Source of the DNA: an uncultured Collinsella sp. | GTDB lineage: Bacteria > Actinomycetota > Coriobacteriia > Coriobacteriales > Coriobacteriaceae | Length of the DNA: 10,279 nucleotides | Assembly: GCA_900552875.1 (NCBI GenBank) | Contig: USCS01000042.1 | Location: 1 to 10,279 of the forward strand | Direction of reading: 5' to 3' | Part shown: positions 1 to 7,220 of the stretch, one piece after another | Position numbering within the stretch: the stretch's first letter is position 1 | Layout: the number at the start of each line of letters is the position of its first letter | Notes under the pieces: model-generated | The model's input: only the letters and a program-made list of their open reading frames with translations | Databases searched by the model: none | Told to the model about the DNA's origin: nothing | Made by a program: the position numbers and the translations under genes

Positions 1-300
1 GGCGGGCACGCTTGCGCCGCCGATGCCGTTCTTGCCGTGGATAAGCGTGGTGGACGCCGGCGGCGTGTAGGGTTCGGTCGCCTTCACGGGACGATCGGCG
101 CCCAGGTACACCGGCACCTCGGGACGACCCAACAGGTCGAGCACCGCCAAGCAGTTGTGCGCCGACTGCTCGACGCGCACGTTGCCAAAGCACGTGGTGA
201 TGCCGACGAGCTCCACCTCGGGGCTCGCGATGGCATAGGCAAGCGCCATCGCATCATCCACACCCATATCCAGATCAAGGATCAGCTTCTTGGTTGCCAT
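1..300 (-). CDS. Nucleoside hydrolase, IUNH family (N-terminal 100 residues; runs off the left edge)
   Basis: This would hydrolyse the N-glycosidic bond of ribonucleosides, giving free base and ribose, in the cytoplasm. The translation opens MATKKLILDLDMGVDDAMAL. This carries the DxDxGxDD calcium-binding signature of inosine/uridine-preferring nucleoside hydrolases (Asp9, Asp11, Asp14, Asp15), followed by the usual strand and turn 'ELVGITTCFGNV' and then 'LLGRPEVPVYLGADRP'. The start is ATG at 300-298, preceded by GGAG inside the end of the ribokinase gene, about 8 bases upstream. Only 4 bases separate the two genes, so they are almost certainly co-transcribed; the pairing fits ribonucleoside salvage, with the kinase consuming the released ribose. 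The C-terminal two thirds, including the other calcium ligands and the catalytic His region, are outside the window. Base specificity (purine, pyrimidine or broad) cannot be read from this part. Confidence 0.9.
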   Translation of the reverse strand, partial: MATKKLILDLDMGVDDAMALAYAIASPEVELVGITTCFGNVRVEQSAHNCLAVLDLLGRPEVPVYLGADRPVKATEPYTPPASTTLIHGKNGIGGASVPA

Positions 301-304
301 TGTT

Positions 305-1300
305 CTACTCCGCTTCTCCGTCTACATCCAAACCGTCTAAACCAAACTTGTGCTCGACTTCCGCACGCGTGGGAATTGATTGCTGAGCGCCCAGGCGCGA
401 CACCGTCACCGCCGAGGCGCGAGCGCCCGCCGCCATGCACTCAAAGAGCGGCAGGCCCTCCAGGCGAGCCGCGGCAAGCGCACCGATAAATGTATCGCCC
501 GCGGCCGTCGTATCGACCAACGTGCTCGAGAGCGCCGGCATGCGCAGCGGCTCGCCGTCATCGCCGAGCGTAACCGACCCGGCGCCGCCCAACGTGATGA
601 CCGCAGCTCCGGCACCCTTGGCGAGCAGGGCATTGAGCGCCGCGACGCAGCTCGCATCATCCGCGGGCAAGATGCCCGTCAGCACCTGGCACTCAGTCTC
701 GTTGGGACAGACCAGGTCGACCGCAGGCCAGGCCTCCGCAGGCAACTCGCAGGCAGGCGCCGGATTAAAGACCGTATAGAACCCGAGCTCGTGAGCGCAA
801 AAAAGCGCCTCGGCAGTCGCTGCAAGGTCACATTCGCCCTGGGCGATAAAGACGCTTCCGGCAGCCGGGGCAATATCGCTGGCGTCTCCGTCGAGCCCAT
901 CGGCCACCAGACGCCCCAGCGCGCAGGCAACGTCCTCGCCCGCGAGTGCATGGTTGGCGCCCGGCGACAGCACGATGCGGTTGTCGCCCTCGCAGCGAAT
1001 GATGGTCGCCGTGCCCGTCTCCACGTCGTCGCGCCGCGCCACAAAGTCACAGTCCACGCCAGCATCTTGGAGCCCCGCCACGAGCGATGCACCGAACGCG
1101 TCGCGGCCGACCGCGCCAATCATGCACGTGCGCGCACCCATGCGCGCGGCGGCGACGGCCTGGTTAGCGCCCTTGCCACCGGCGTTGGTGATAAAACCAC
1201 TGCCACCGACGGTCTCACCCGCGCGCGGCATGCGCTCGCACGCCACCGAAAGGTCCATGTTCATGCTGCCGAACACCGCAACGATGCCGCGATCTGCCAT
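305..1300 (-). CDS. rbsK: Ribokinase (PfkB family carbohydrate kinase)
   Basis: Phosphorylates D-ribose to ribose 5-phosphate with ATP in the cytoplasm. The 331-residue protein has the normal family length. Visible motifs are the N-terminal 'GSMNMDL' strand (11-17), PfkB signature 1 around 'NAGGKGANQAVAAARMGA' (39-56), the 'PNETE' metal/phosphate motif (199-203), and PfkB signature 2 'DTTAAGDTF' (263-271) with the catalytic base Asp269. The reading frame is open 11 codons further upstream to 1333, but ATG at 1300 is preferred. A perfect AGGAGG lies 5 bases before it, and the homologous fold begins immediately after. The nucleoside hydrolase follows after 4 bases, so the likely physiological role is capture of ribose released from nucleosides. 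Other PfkB sugar kinases are possible, but the combined motifs and neighbour favour ribokinase. Confidence 0.92.
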   Translation of the reverse strand: MADRGIVAVFGSMNMDLSVACERMPRAGETVGGSGFITNAGGKGANQAVAAARMGARTCMIGAVGRDAFGASLVAGLQDAGVDCDFVARRDDVETGTATIIRCEGDNRIVLSPGANHALAGEDVACALGRLVADGLDGDASDIAPAAGSVFIAQGECDLAATAEALFCAHELGFYTVFNPAPACELPAEAWPAVDLVCPNETECQVLTGILPADDASCVAALNALLAKGAGAAVITLGGAGSVTLGDDGEPLRMPALSSTLVDTTAAGDTFIGALAAARLEGLPLFECMAAGARASAVTVSRLGAQQSIPTRAEVEHKFGLDGLDVDGEAE

Positions 1301-1363
1301 GGGAACCTCCTCATCTGCGGGCCTTATGCCCACCGTCGGCCGTCGATCGTACGCCCTCGCACC

Positions 1364-1392
1364 TCTATAACTTTAGTTCACTTTGATGTGAA
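1364..1392 (-). promoter_or_regulatory. Candidate promoter of the ribokinase-nucleoside hydrolase operon
   Basis: On the minus strand TTCACA (1392-1387; 5 of 6 to the -35 consensus) is separated by exactly 17 bases from TATAGA (1369-1364; 4 of 6 to the -10 consensus). Transcription would start near 1357, giving a 5' leader of about 57 nt before the ribokinase ATG at 1300. Assigned by eye from consensus only. Confidence 0.5.
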
Positions 1393-1393
1393 C
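1376..1393. promoter_or_regulatory. Palindromic operator candidate overlapping the ribokinase -35 box
   Basis: A perfect inverted repeat GTTCAC-N6-GTGAAC lies over the proposed -35 hexamer and the start of the spacer of the ribokinase promoter. A dimeric repressor bound here would block RNA polymerase. No regulator gene lies in the window, and I do not recognise the site as that of a named family. It also sits about 95 bases upstream of the divergent acyltransferase gene. Confidence 0.45.
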
Positions 1394-1441
1394 GCGCCCT
1401 TGAGGTTGCGCCAGCAGCAAGCATTCACAGGAGCAGGCAGC

Positions 1442-1447
1442 TACAAT
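1442..1447 (+). promoter_or_regulatory. Possible -10 element for the acyltransferase gene
   Basis: TACAAT matches 5 of 6 bases of the -10 consensus and would start transcription around 1454, about 33 bases before the acyltransferase ATG. No convincing -35 hexamer is seen at the correct distance (TTCACA at 1424-1429 is only 12 bases away), so this is a weak call. Confidence 0.25.
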
Positions 1448-1486
1448 GAATATGTGCTGATTATTCTCGTCATTGGATGATGTTTT

Positions 1487-3703
1487 ATGGAACAATTCCC
1501 ACCATCGAGCCCACGCGGTCCGCGCCGCGCGCCCGATAACCAGGCGCCGCACGAACGCCCACGCGCCGACCGCCGCGCCGGCGAATCGCGACGCGGCCCG
1601 GTCCCGCATCGAACGCCCACCAACAAGGACGCCCACACTAACAGCGCCGCAAAAGAACAGGCGCCCGCTCGTCCCAAGTCCCGCTACATTCCTGCGCTCG
1701 ACGGCCTGCGTACGCTCGCCGTCGTCGCGGTGGTGCTCTATCACCTCAACCTCACGTGGGCTCAGGGCGGCCTGCTCGGCGTTACGATCTTCTTTGTGCT
1801 TTCGGGCTATCTGATCACGCGCTTGCTGCTCAACGAAGTCGCTAAGACCGGCCGCATCGACCTTAAGAGCTTCTGGATTCGCCGCATCCGTCGCCTAGTC
1901 CCCGCCGTGGTAACGGTAGTGTTCGTGACCTGCGCGTTGTGCACCATCTTTAACCACGTGATGCTCACCAAGATGCGCCCCGACATCCTGCCGTCGCTGC
2001 TGTTCTTCAACAACTGGTGGCAGATTGCCCAAAACGTCTCGTACTTCAATGCCCTGGGCGACCCTTCGCCGCTCACGCACTTTTGGTCGCTTGCCATCGA
2101 GGAACAGTTCTACCTGATTTGGCCGCCGCTGCTGTTTGCCATGGTATCCATGCATGCGAGCAAGCCCAACACGCGCCGCGTGGTTCTGGGCCTTGCCGCG
2201 GTATCTGCCCTCGCCATGATGGTGCTTTACAACCCTGCCGCCGACCCCAGCCGCGTGTACTACGGCACCGACACCCGCGTGTTCTCGCTGCTACTGGGTG
2301 CCTGGTTGGCCTTTATCCCCGATCGCGACCTGGCGCCGGTGCGTCTCGCACATCGTTTGGGGCTCAATCGCCTGGCTGGCGCCGCCAAGCGCGGCAAGAG
2401 CGCCGAAGGCAAGCCTGGCGAGAAGGCCGACGAAGCAGCCGAGACCGCCCCGGTACAGCCGAGCGCCCTCGTGCGCTTTTGGTCCTCGCCCGCATCCATC
2501 GATGTGTTGGGCGTCGTGGGTCTGGTTGGCCTTGCCGCCATGGTCGCGCTCACCAACGGCTACACCGCGTTCCAGTATCGCGGCGGCACGCTGTTATGCT
2601 CCATCCTCACGCTCATGGTCATCGCGGCCTGCGTGCAGTCCCAGGGAATGGTTGCCCGCGTGCTGTCCGCCGAGCCGCTCGTGTGGGTTGGCAAGCGCTC
2701 GTACAGCATCTACCTGTGGCACTATCCGCTGCTGTTGCTCATGAACCCGGTCGCCAACATCAACGATACGCCCTGGTGGCAGTACATTTTGCAGGTGTTG
2801 TTGGTGGTCGCCGTAGCCGAATGCTCATATCGCTTTATCGAGACGCCGTTTAGAAAGGGCGCCTTCGGCCGCACCGTCACCGAATTCCGCGATGGCACCA
2901 CCACGCCCGCCAACTGGGCACGCGCACACGCCCCTGTCTGCGCAGCCTGTGCTGTCGTGTTGGTCGTTGCGCTGGGCGGCCTGATTTTTGTGCCCGAGAC
3001 GTCTGCGCTGAGCGGCGAGGGCGCCGAAGTCCTGAACAAGGAAGCCAAAAACACCGCGCCCACCGACCAGCAGGCGGCCGATGACACCGACAAGGACAAC
3101 GACGGCTTCCCCGATGGCTCCTACGACCTGTTGATGATCGGTGACTCCGTGTCGCTGCGCGCCGTTGATTCCTTTGACGGCGTGTTCCCCCACAGTCACA
3201 TCGATGCCGAAAAGGGCCGCCAGTTTGATGCGGGCCGCGCGACATTTGAGGGCTATCTCCAACAGAACCTTGCCGGCAAGATCGTGGTCCTTGCGCTGGG
3301 AACCAATGGCTTGGTAACCGACGACCAGATCGACGCCATCATGGCCGATGCAGGAGATAAGCGTATTGTGGTGTTTGTGAACACGCGCAGCCCGCAGCCG
3401 TGGGTTGGCTCTACCAACCAGGCCATCGCCAACGCCGCTACGCGCTACAAGAACGTGCGCGTTATCGACTGGTACGGATACAGTGCCAATCGCAACGACT
3501 TGTTTGATGGCGATGGCACGCACCTGTCGACCACAGGCGTGACTGAGTACCTCAACTTGATCCACGATGCAGTCAAGAAGGACCTGCCCGTGCATCCCGA
3601 GGATCACGTCAACGATCCGCAGCCGGCGGCCGTCAAGTCTGCCACCGACGCGCTCGTCAATGCGCTCGCTCTCAAGCCGCACAAGCTGGGCACCGACAAG
3701 TAA
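1487..3703 (+). CDS. Membrane O-acyltransferase (acyltransferase-3 family) fused to an extracytoplasmic SGNH domain, OafA/OatA-like
   Basis: A 738-residue two-part enzyme of the type that moves acyl (usually acetyl) groups across the membrane onto envelope polysaccharide or peptidoglycan. Residues 1-64 are Arg/Pro-rich and probably disordered in the cytoplasm. Residues about 65-455 are the multi-pass acyltransferase-3 domain: 'IPALDGLRTLAVVAVVLYHLN' contains the conserved catalytic-type His86, followed by 'FFVLSGYLIT' (102-111) and 'FWSLAIEEQFYLIWP' (199-213). A last membrane segment (about 483-502) leads to a linker and an SGNH domain. That domain has 'IGDSVS' with Ser554, 'ALGTNG' with Asn607, and 'DGTHLS' with Asp676 and His679, so its triad is intact. 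A charged Lys/Glu/Ala-rich loop (about 283-328) is inserted between membrane segments. The start has only a weak ribosome site (GGATGAT). The acceptor polymer cannot be told from sequence. The gene stands alone, convergent with the transporter gene downstream. Confidence 0.9.
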   Translation: MEQFPPSSPRGPRRAPDNQAPHERPRADRRAGESRRGPVPHRTPTNKDAHTNSAAKEQAPARPKSRYIPALDGLRTLAVVAVVLYHLNLTWAQGGLLGVTIFFVLSGYLITRLLLNEVAKTGRIDLKSFWIRRIRRLVPAVVTVVFVTCALCTIFNHVMLTKMRPDILPSLLFFNNWWQIAQNVSYFNALGDPSPLTHFWSLAIEEQFYLIWPPLLFAMVSMHASKPNTRRVVLGLAAVSALAMMVLYNPAADPSRVYYGTDTRVFSLLLGAWLAFIPDRDLAPVRLAHRLGLNRLAGAAKRGKSAEGKPGEKADEAAETAPVQPSALVRFWSSPASIDVLGVVGLVGLAAMVALTNGYTAFQYRGGTLLCSILTLMVIAACVQSQGMVARVLSAEPLVWVGKRSYSIYLWHYPLLLLMNPVANINDTPWWQYILQVLLVVAVAECSYRFIETPFRKGAFGRTVTEFRDGTTTPANWARAHAPVCAACAVVLVVALGGLIFVPETSALSGEGAEVLNKEAKNTAPTDQQAADDTDKDNDGFPDGSYDLLMIGDSVSLRAVDSFDGVFPHSHIDAEKGRQFDAGRATFEGYLQQNLAGKIVVLALGTNGLVTDDQIDAIMADAGDKRIVVFVNTRSPQPWVGSTNQAIANAATRYKNVRVIDWYGYSANRNDLFDGDGTHLSTTGVTEYLNLIHDAVKKDLPVHPEDHVNDPQPAAVKSATDALVNALALKPHKLGTDK

Positions 3704-3765
3704 CCTGCAGCAAACAACCCAAAATCACTCTTTTAGAGCCGACCCCAAGAGGTCGCAGACAAAAA

Positions 3766-3796
3766 AACAGGCCGCAGCCCATCGCTGCGGCCTGTT
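3766..3796 (-). terminator. Rho-independent terminator of the NRAMP-type transporter gene
   Basis: A perfect 12-bp stem (AACAGGCCGCAG with CTGCGGCCTGTT) encloses a 7-base loop. Read on the minus strand, the stem is followed at once by a run of seven T, which is the classical intrinsic terminator form, 18 bases after the transporter stop codon. On the plus strand the stem is followed by TTCGG, so it would serve the convergent acyltransferase gene only poorly. No better plus-strand terminator is visible in 3704-3814. Confidence 0.9.
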
Positions 3797-3814
3797 CGGA
3801 AACAAAAGTGGGCG

Positions 3815-5077
3815 TTAAGCGCTGTAGCCCATCGCCTGCAGAACAAACATGACGACCGTGAGCACCGTAATCACACCGATAGTCGCCCAAGTGAGCACAT
3901 TCCACACGCGGCCGTTGCGGTTGGCACCCATAATGTGACGGTCGGCTGCGATAACCACCTGGAACACCAGAACCACGGGCAACAGCACACCATTGATGAC
4001 CTGTGAGGTCATCATAATCTGGAACAGATCGACGCCGGGCATAAGCACCAGCACGGCAGAGATACCGATGATGGCCGTAATGATGCCGCGATAGACCGGG
4101 GCCTCGTCCCAGCTGCGGTCGGCACCGCGCTCCCAGCCAAATGCCTCGCAGATAGCGCTCGACGTAACGCCCGGCAGCACGCAGGCAGCCAAGAAGCTCG
4201 CCGCGACCAGGCCCGAGGCAAACAGTACCGTGGACCACTGACCCGCAATAGGCTCCAACGCGCGGGCGGCATCGGCAGCATCGCTAATCTGAATACCCGC
4301 CGGGAACAACACCGTACCGGTCGTGATGATAATAAAGCCGGCAATGACATCGGCGGCAAGCGAGCCGCTCACGGTATCGATGCGCTGCAGCACGATATCG
4401 TCCTCGCCCGCGTTCTTATCGACCACGTTGTTCTGCGCCAAGAAAATCATCCACGGCGCGATGGTGGTACCGATCGTTGCGACCACGAGCGACACGTAGC
4501 TGGGGTCATTTTGAATGTTAGGCACGACCAGGTCGACCGCGACCTCACCCCAGTTGGGGCCAGCCATAAACGCGGCGACAATATAGGTCACGAACACGCA
4601 GCTCACCAGCAGCAGAATCTTCTCGATGCGCTGGAAGCTGCCCGACATGGTAAGCATCCACACCAGCAGCGCCACCAGCGGCACCGAAATGCTCGCCGGC
4701 ACGCCAAAGAGGGCAAGGCCGCTGGCGATGCCCGCAAACTCCGAAATGGTCACAGCCGTGTTGGCGATCAACAGCGCCGCCATAGCAAGTACACTCTTGC
4801 GCACGCCAAAGCGCTCGCGAATGAGCGATGCCAGGCCCTTGCCCGTGACGCAGCCGCAGCGCGCCGCGGTCTCTTGCGTCACGATGAGCAGCACGGTCAT
4901 GACGGGAAGCATCCAGAGCATCTTATAGCCATAGCTGGCGCCCGCGCTGGAATACGTGGCGATGCCGCCAGCGTCATTGCCCGAAAGCGCCGCCAACAGA
5001 CCGGGGCCCATGGCGCCAAAGATGGCCGCGATGGTCAGCTTTTGCTTGGTGCTCGGCTTTTGCTTCGTATTTTGCAC
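3815..5077 (-). CDS. NRAMP/SLC11-family divalent metal transporter, NRMT-like (probable Mg2+ transporter)
   Basis: A polytopic membrane carrier of 420 residues, the usual NRAMP length with about 11 membrane segments. The first helix region 'GPGLLAALSGNDAGGIAT' aligns with the classical 'GPGFLVSVAYIDPGNFAT', so the metal-binding DPGN motif reads DAGG: Asp35 is kept and the Asn is lost. In helix 6 the classical MPH motif is replaced by 'APW' (207-209), removing the Met that selects transition metals. Gln359 in 'MMTSQVINGVLLP' matches the conserved helix-10 Gln. These changes are what is described for the NRMT clade (Mg2+/Mn2+ carriers known from Clostridium and Eggerthella), so Mg2+ uptake is inferred. 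An ATG at 5140 would overlap the upstream gene by 55 bases. GTG at 5077 is preferred because it has AGGTGG 4 bases upstream and lies 8 bases after the preceding stop codon, which implies co-transcription. An ordinary Mn2+ transporter is the alternative. Confidence 0.85.
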   Translation of the reverse strand: MQNTKQKPSTKQKLTIAAIFGAMGPGLLAALSGNDAGGIATYSSAGASYGYKMLWMLPVMTVLLIVTQETAARCGCVTGKGLASLIRERFGVRKSVLAMAALLIANTAVTISEFAGIASGLALFGVPASISVPLVALLVWMLTMSGSFQRIEKILLLVSCVFVTYIVAAFMAGPNWGEVAVDLVVPNIQNDPSYVSLVVATIGTTIAPWMIFLAQNNVVDKNAGEDDIVLQRIDTVSGSLAADVIAGFIIITTGTVLFPAGIQISDAADAARALEPIAGQWSTVLFASGLVAASFLAACVLPGVTSSAICEAFGWERGADRSWDEAPVYRGIITAIIGISAVLVLMPGVDLFQIMMTSQVINGVLLPVVLVFQVVIAADRHIMGANRNGRVWNVLTWATIGVITVLTVVMFVLQAMGYSA

Positions 5078-5085
5078 GCGACCAC

Positions 5086-6930
5086 CTAACCAATGACCGA
5101 CATGGTGAGCAGCACCGCAGCGGCGCAGTACGCTACGCACGAGATCATGACGGCAATAACGTTCATGGCAGTGCCCGACGTGTTGAGGTCATGCTCGTCA
5201 CGCCAGAACAGCACCATCAGGTAAATCACGGCGCTCATGTTACCAACCAGGCAAATGATGGCAGCGATATTAAAGCACCCGGTAAAGAGTTGCTCCTCAA
5301 ACATGGGCGCATCGAGGAACGCGGCGGTGCGCACCAGCTGAGCGCACAGGTAGGTCACGAGTGACAGAATCAGGCCCATGCCCGTGCTCTGGAAGAAGAA
5401 CCCCAGATACGGCTTGGGCTCGTCGTCGTGACCGTCATACTCCAGGAAGTAGTTCTTGACGAACGACACCATGCGCGAGGCCGCCAGCAGCACGAGCGGC
5501 ATGGCGCACATGGGAAACACCACCAGGTGCGCGGAGCCGAGCGCCGTCCCCAGTACCGTTGCCATGATGCACGAGGCAATGCCCCACACGACAACCCAGT
5601 ACTGGCGATGCACGAACCAGCTGAGCACGTTCGTCGAGTCGTCCGATGCGCTGTCGCCCGAGCCGATGCCGGCGATCTGCAGGTCCTCCTGGTGCTCCTC
5701 GGCGATAACGTCCATAGCGTCGTCGAAGGTCACGATACCCAGGATGTGGCGGTTCTCGTCGCAGACGGGGATGGCGACCAGGTCGTACTTGGTCATCTCG
5801 TCCGTTACGTCTTCCTGGTCCTCGTCGGGCGACACATAGACCAGGTCGCGATAGGCAAGCTGGCCCAGCGTGGCGTCGCGGTCGGCCACGATCAGCGTGC
5901 GCAGCGAAAGCACGCCCGTCAGCATGCCGCTCGGATCCTCGGTGTAGACGTAGTAGACGCTCTCGAAGTCCTCGTCGAGTTTGCGGATCGCCTCGATGGC
6001 GTCACCGACCGTCGCCGTAGCAGGCAGGGCGACAAACTCCGAGGTCATGATGCGGCCGGCGGTGTTGTCCTCGTAGCCCAGCAGATTACGGATCGCCTTC
6101 TCCTCTTTGACGCCCATCAGGCGCAGGAGCTTCTCGGCCTTCTCGTAATCGAGCTCGTCAATCAGGTCGGCGGCGTCGTCCGGGTCCATCATGGCCAGCA
6201 TCGACGATGCGTCGGTGTCGGACAGGCCCTCGAGCATCTCGGTCATGAGCTCGTCGTCATCGAACTCCGAGATGGCCTCGGCGGCCTGGGCGGTGTCGAG
6301 CTGCGCGAACACCTGCGCGCGCAGGCGCGGGTCGAGCTGCTCGATAATGTCGGCGATGTCGGCAGGGTGCAGCTCGCCGAGCGTCTTGTGCGACACCGAG
6401 AGCTGGATGTTCTTGGTCGAGCGGTCGAGCAGGTCCATGTAGGACCAGGCGATGATATCCTCGCTGAGCGGCTTGCCCAGGTGCTTCATAAAGCCCTCGA
6501 CGACATGCTCGAGCGCGGGGCTAATCGCGCGCAGCAGACCGCGGGCGCCGACCTCGGCACCCAGCAGGCGCAGCTGGTTTTCGCCCGACATGGAGAACTT
6601 GATGTCGTTTACGCGCACGACCTTCATGCCCTGCGTGTCGACGATCTGTTTATTGAGAACGTCGCGCGCCAGCAGGAGCTCGGTCGGCTGCAGATAGGAA
6701 AAGCGGATGTTGGTGGCAGACGTGTTGAGATACACGCCCGTTTCGTCGATACGGTCGACCCATTTACGCCAGCTAATCATAAACGGCGTCTTGCCGGGTC
6801 CGCGGAACGCGAGCGACGTCACGTGCGGAAAAACTTCGCCGGTAGCAATGCCAAAATCGTTCACCACGCCGAGCTTTTCGCCGTCGACGTCCAAGACCGG
6901 CAATTTGAGCATCTCACTCAGATAATTCAA
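5086..6930 (-). CDS. MgtE-like protein: PRC-barrel, MgtE_N and two CBS domains joined to an atypical membrane domain
   Basis: The 614-residue protein has PRC-barrel-like segments at about 1-80 and 85-130. An MgtE_N superhelical domain follows (about 185-285; 'LHPADIADIIEQLDPRLRAQ', 'LLRLMGVKEEKAIRNLLGYE'). Two CBS domains come next (about 293-350 and 355-415, ending 'DVIAEEHQEDLQIAGI' as in MgtE), and then about five membrane segments (445-467, 469-490, 509-532, 548-575, 586-610). In MgtE the N and CBS domains sense cytosolic Mg2+ and close the channel. The membrane part, however, lacks the MgtE pore signature (Pro, then GGNxGTQ) in its second helix, which reads 'FPMCAMPLVLLAASRMVSFV', and has no Asp in the last helix where MgtE has its pore Asp. 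Mg2+ sensing is therefore supported, but channel activity is doubtful. The start is TTG at 6930, with GGGGAG 5 bases upstream. The NRMT-like transporter begins 8 bases after the stop, so this protein may regulate or partner it. Automatic pipelines would probably label it mgtE. Confidence 0.85.
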   Translation of the reverse strand: MNYLSEMLKLPVLDVDGEKLGVVNDFGIATGEVFPHVTSLAFRGPGKTPFMISWRKWVDRIDETGVYLNTSATNIRFSYLQPTELLLARDVLNKQIVDTQGMKVVRVNDIKFSMSGENQLRLLGAEVGARGLLRAISPALEHVVEGFMKHLGKPLSEDIIAWSYMDLLDRSTKNIQLSVSHKTLGELHPADIADIIEQLDPRLRAQVFAQLDTAQAAEAISEFDDDELMTEMLEGLSDTDASSMLAMMDPDDAADLIDELDYEKAEKLLRLMGVKEEKAIRNLLGYEDNTAGRIMTSEFVALPATATVGDAIEAIRKLDEDFESVYYVYTEDPSGMLTGVLSLRTLIVADRDATLGQLAYRDLVYVSPDEDQEDVTDEMTKYDLVAIPVCDENRHILGIVTFDDAMDVIAEEHQEDLQIAGIGSGDSASDDSTNVLSWFVHRQYWVVVWGIASCIMATVLGTALGSAHLVVFPMCAMPLVLLAASRMVSFVKNYFLEYDGHDDEPKPYLGFFFQSTGMGLILSLVTYLCAQLVRTAAFLDAPMFEEQLFTGCFNIAAIICLVGNMSAVIYLMVLFWRDEHDLNTSGTAMNVIAVMISCVAYCAAAVLLTMSVIG

Positions 6931-7132
6931 TGGTGCTCCCCATCATTATTCCCCCGGACGCGGCCGCGCGTGCGGCGTCCGGGGGCTTCTGGATATGTAT
7001 ACGCATGCGCGGGCGGCACGCCGCTCGACGCTTACACCCCGTGCATGCGCAGAAAGCACCTGCATGGGGTCATCGACTGTATGGTCGAGGTTTGGATTTC
7101 ACCTGTAACCTTTCTCTTGACCCTCATTAACC
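6931..7132 (-). promoter_or_regulatory. Structured 5' leader of the MgtE-like/NRMT-like operon, candidate cis-regulatory RNA
   Basis: From the predicted start near 7132 about 200 nt precede the TTG codon. On the minus strand GGGTC (7123-7119) pairs with GACCC (7071-7067), enclosing AGGTT/AACCT (7111-7107 with 7092-7088; 14-nt loop holding GGTGAAATCC) and CGAC/GTCG (7087-7084 with 7077-7074; loop CATACA). This makes a three-way junction. CCCC at 7069-7066 can instead pair with GGGG at 7040-7037, which would break the junction, as in a switch. CGCATGC (7049-7043) can pair with GCATGCG (7008-7002). A stable GC hairpin lies next to the ribosome site. I could not match the leader to M-box or any other named class; pairings are by eye. 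Confidence 0.45.
6951..6985 (-). promoter_or_regulatory. GC-rich hairpin just upstream of the MgtE-like gene's ribosome binding site
   Basis: An 11-bp perfect stem (CCCCCGGACGC with GCGTCCGGGGG) has a GC-rich 13-base loop that can itself fold as CCGC/GCGG. It lies 9 bases before the GGGGAG ribosome site (6941-6936) on the minus strand. No T-run follows on either strand, so it is not a standard terminator. It more likely shapes translation, transcript stability or pausing in the leader. Confidence 0.6.
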
Positions 7133-7138
7133 GCAGTA

Positions 7139-7147
7139 ACTATAGCA
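7139..7147 (-). promoter_or_regulatory. Extended -10 promoter of the MgtE-like/NRMT-like operon
   Basis: The minus strand reads TGCTATAGT (7147-7139): a TGn extension directly before TATAGT, which is 5 of 6 to the -10 consensus. No good -35 hexamer is present at 16-18 bases, as is common for extended -10 promoters. The start would be near 7132, leaving the approximately 200-nt leader described separately. Confidence 0.45.
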
Positions 7148-7220
7148 TCAGCATCGCCCTGCGGCATCGAATTTATGCGCTGCACATTGCAGGCATACCA
7201 AACGCTGACGTATCCGTGAC

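Noticed and set aside
380..1480. A 366-codon plus-strand frame across the ribokinase gene
   Set aside because: The opposite strand encodes a full ribokinase with both PfkB signatures; the plus translation is Arg/Ala/His-rich with no family features.
3738..3757. CGACC/GGTCG small hairpin as a plus-strand terminator for the acyltransferase gene
   Set aside because: Five base pairs and no following T-run on the plus strand; too weak to call.
5078..5140. ATG at 5140 as start of the NRAMP-type transporter
   Set aside because: It would overlap the upstream gene by 55 bases and add 21 residues unlike NRAMP N-termini; GTG at 5077 has a ribosome site and fits the family start.
6931..7132. M-box (Mg2+) or cobalamin riboswitch in the leader of the MgtE-like gene
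   Set aside because: A GGTGAAATCC stretch and nearby GTTA faintly resemble conserved blocks, but the remaining M-box blocks (such as GCTGCTGCCC) and the cobalamin core were not found, so no named class is assigned.
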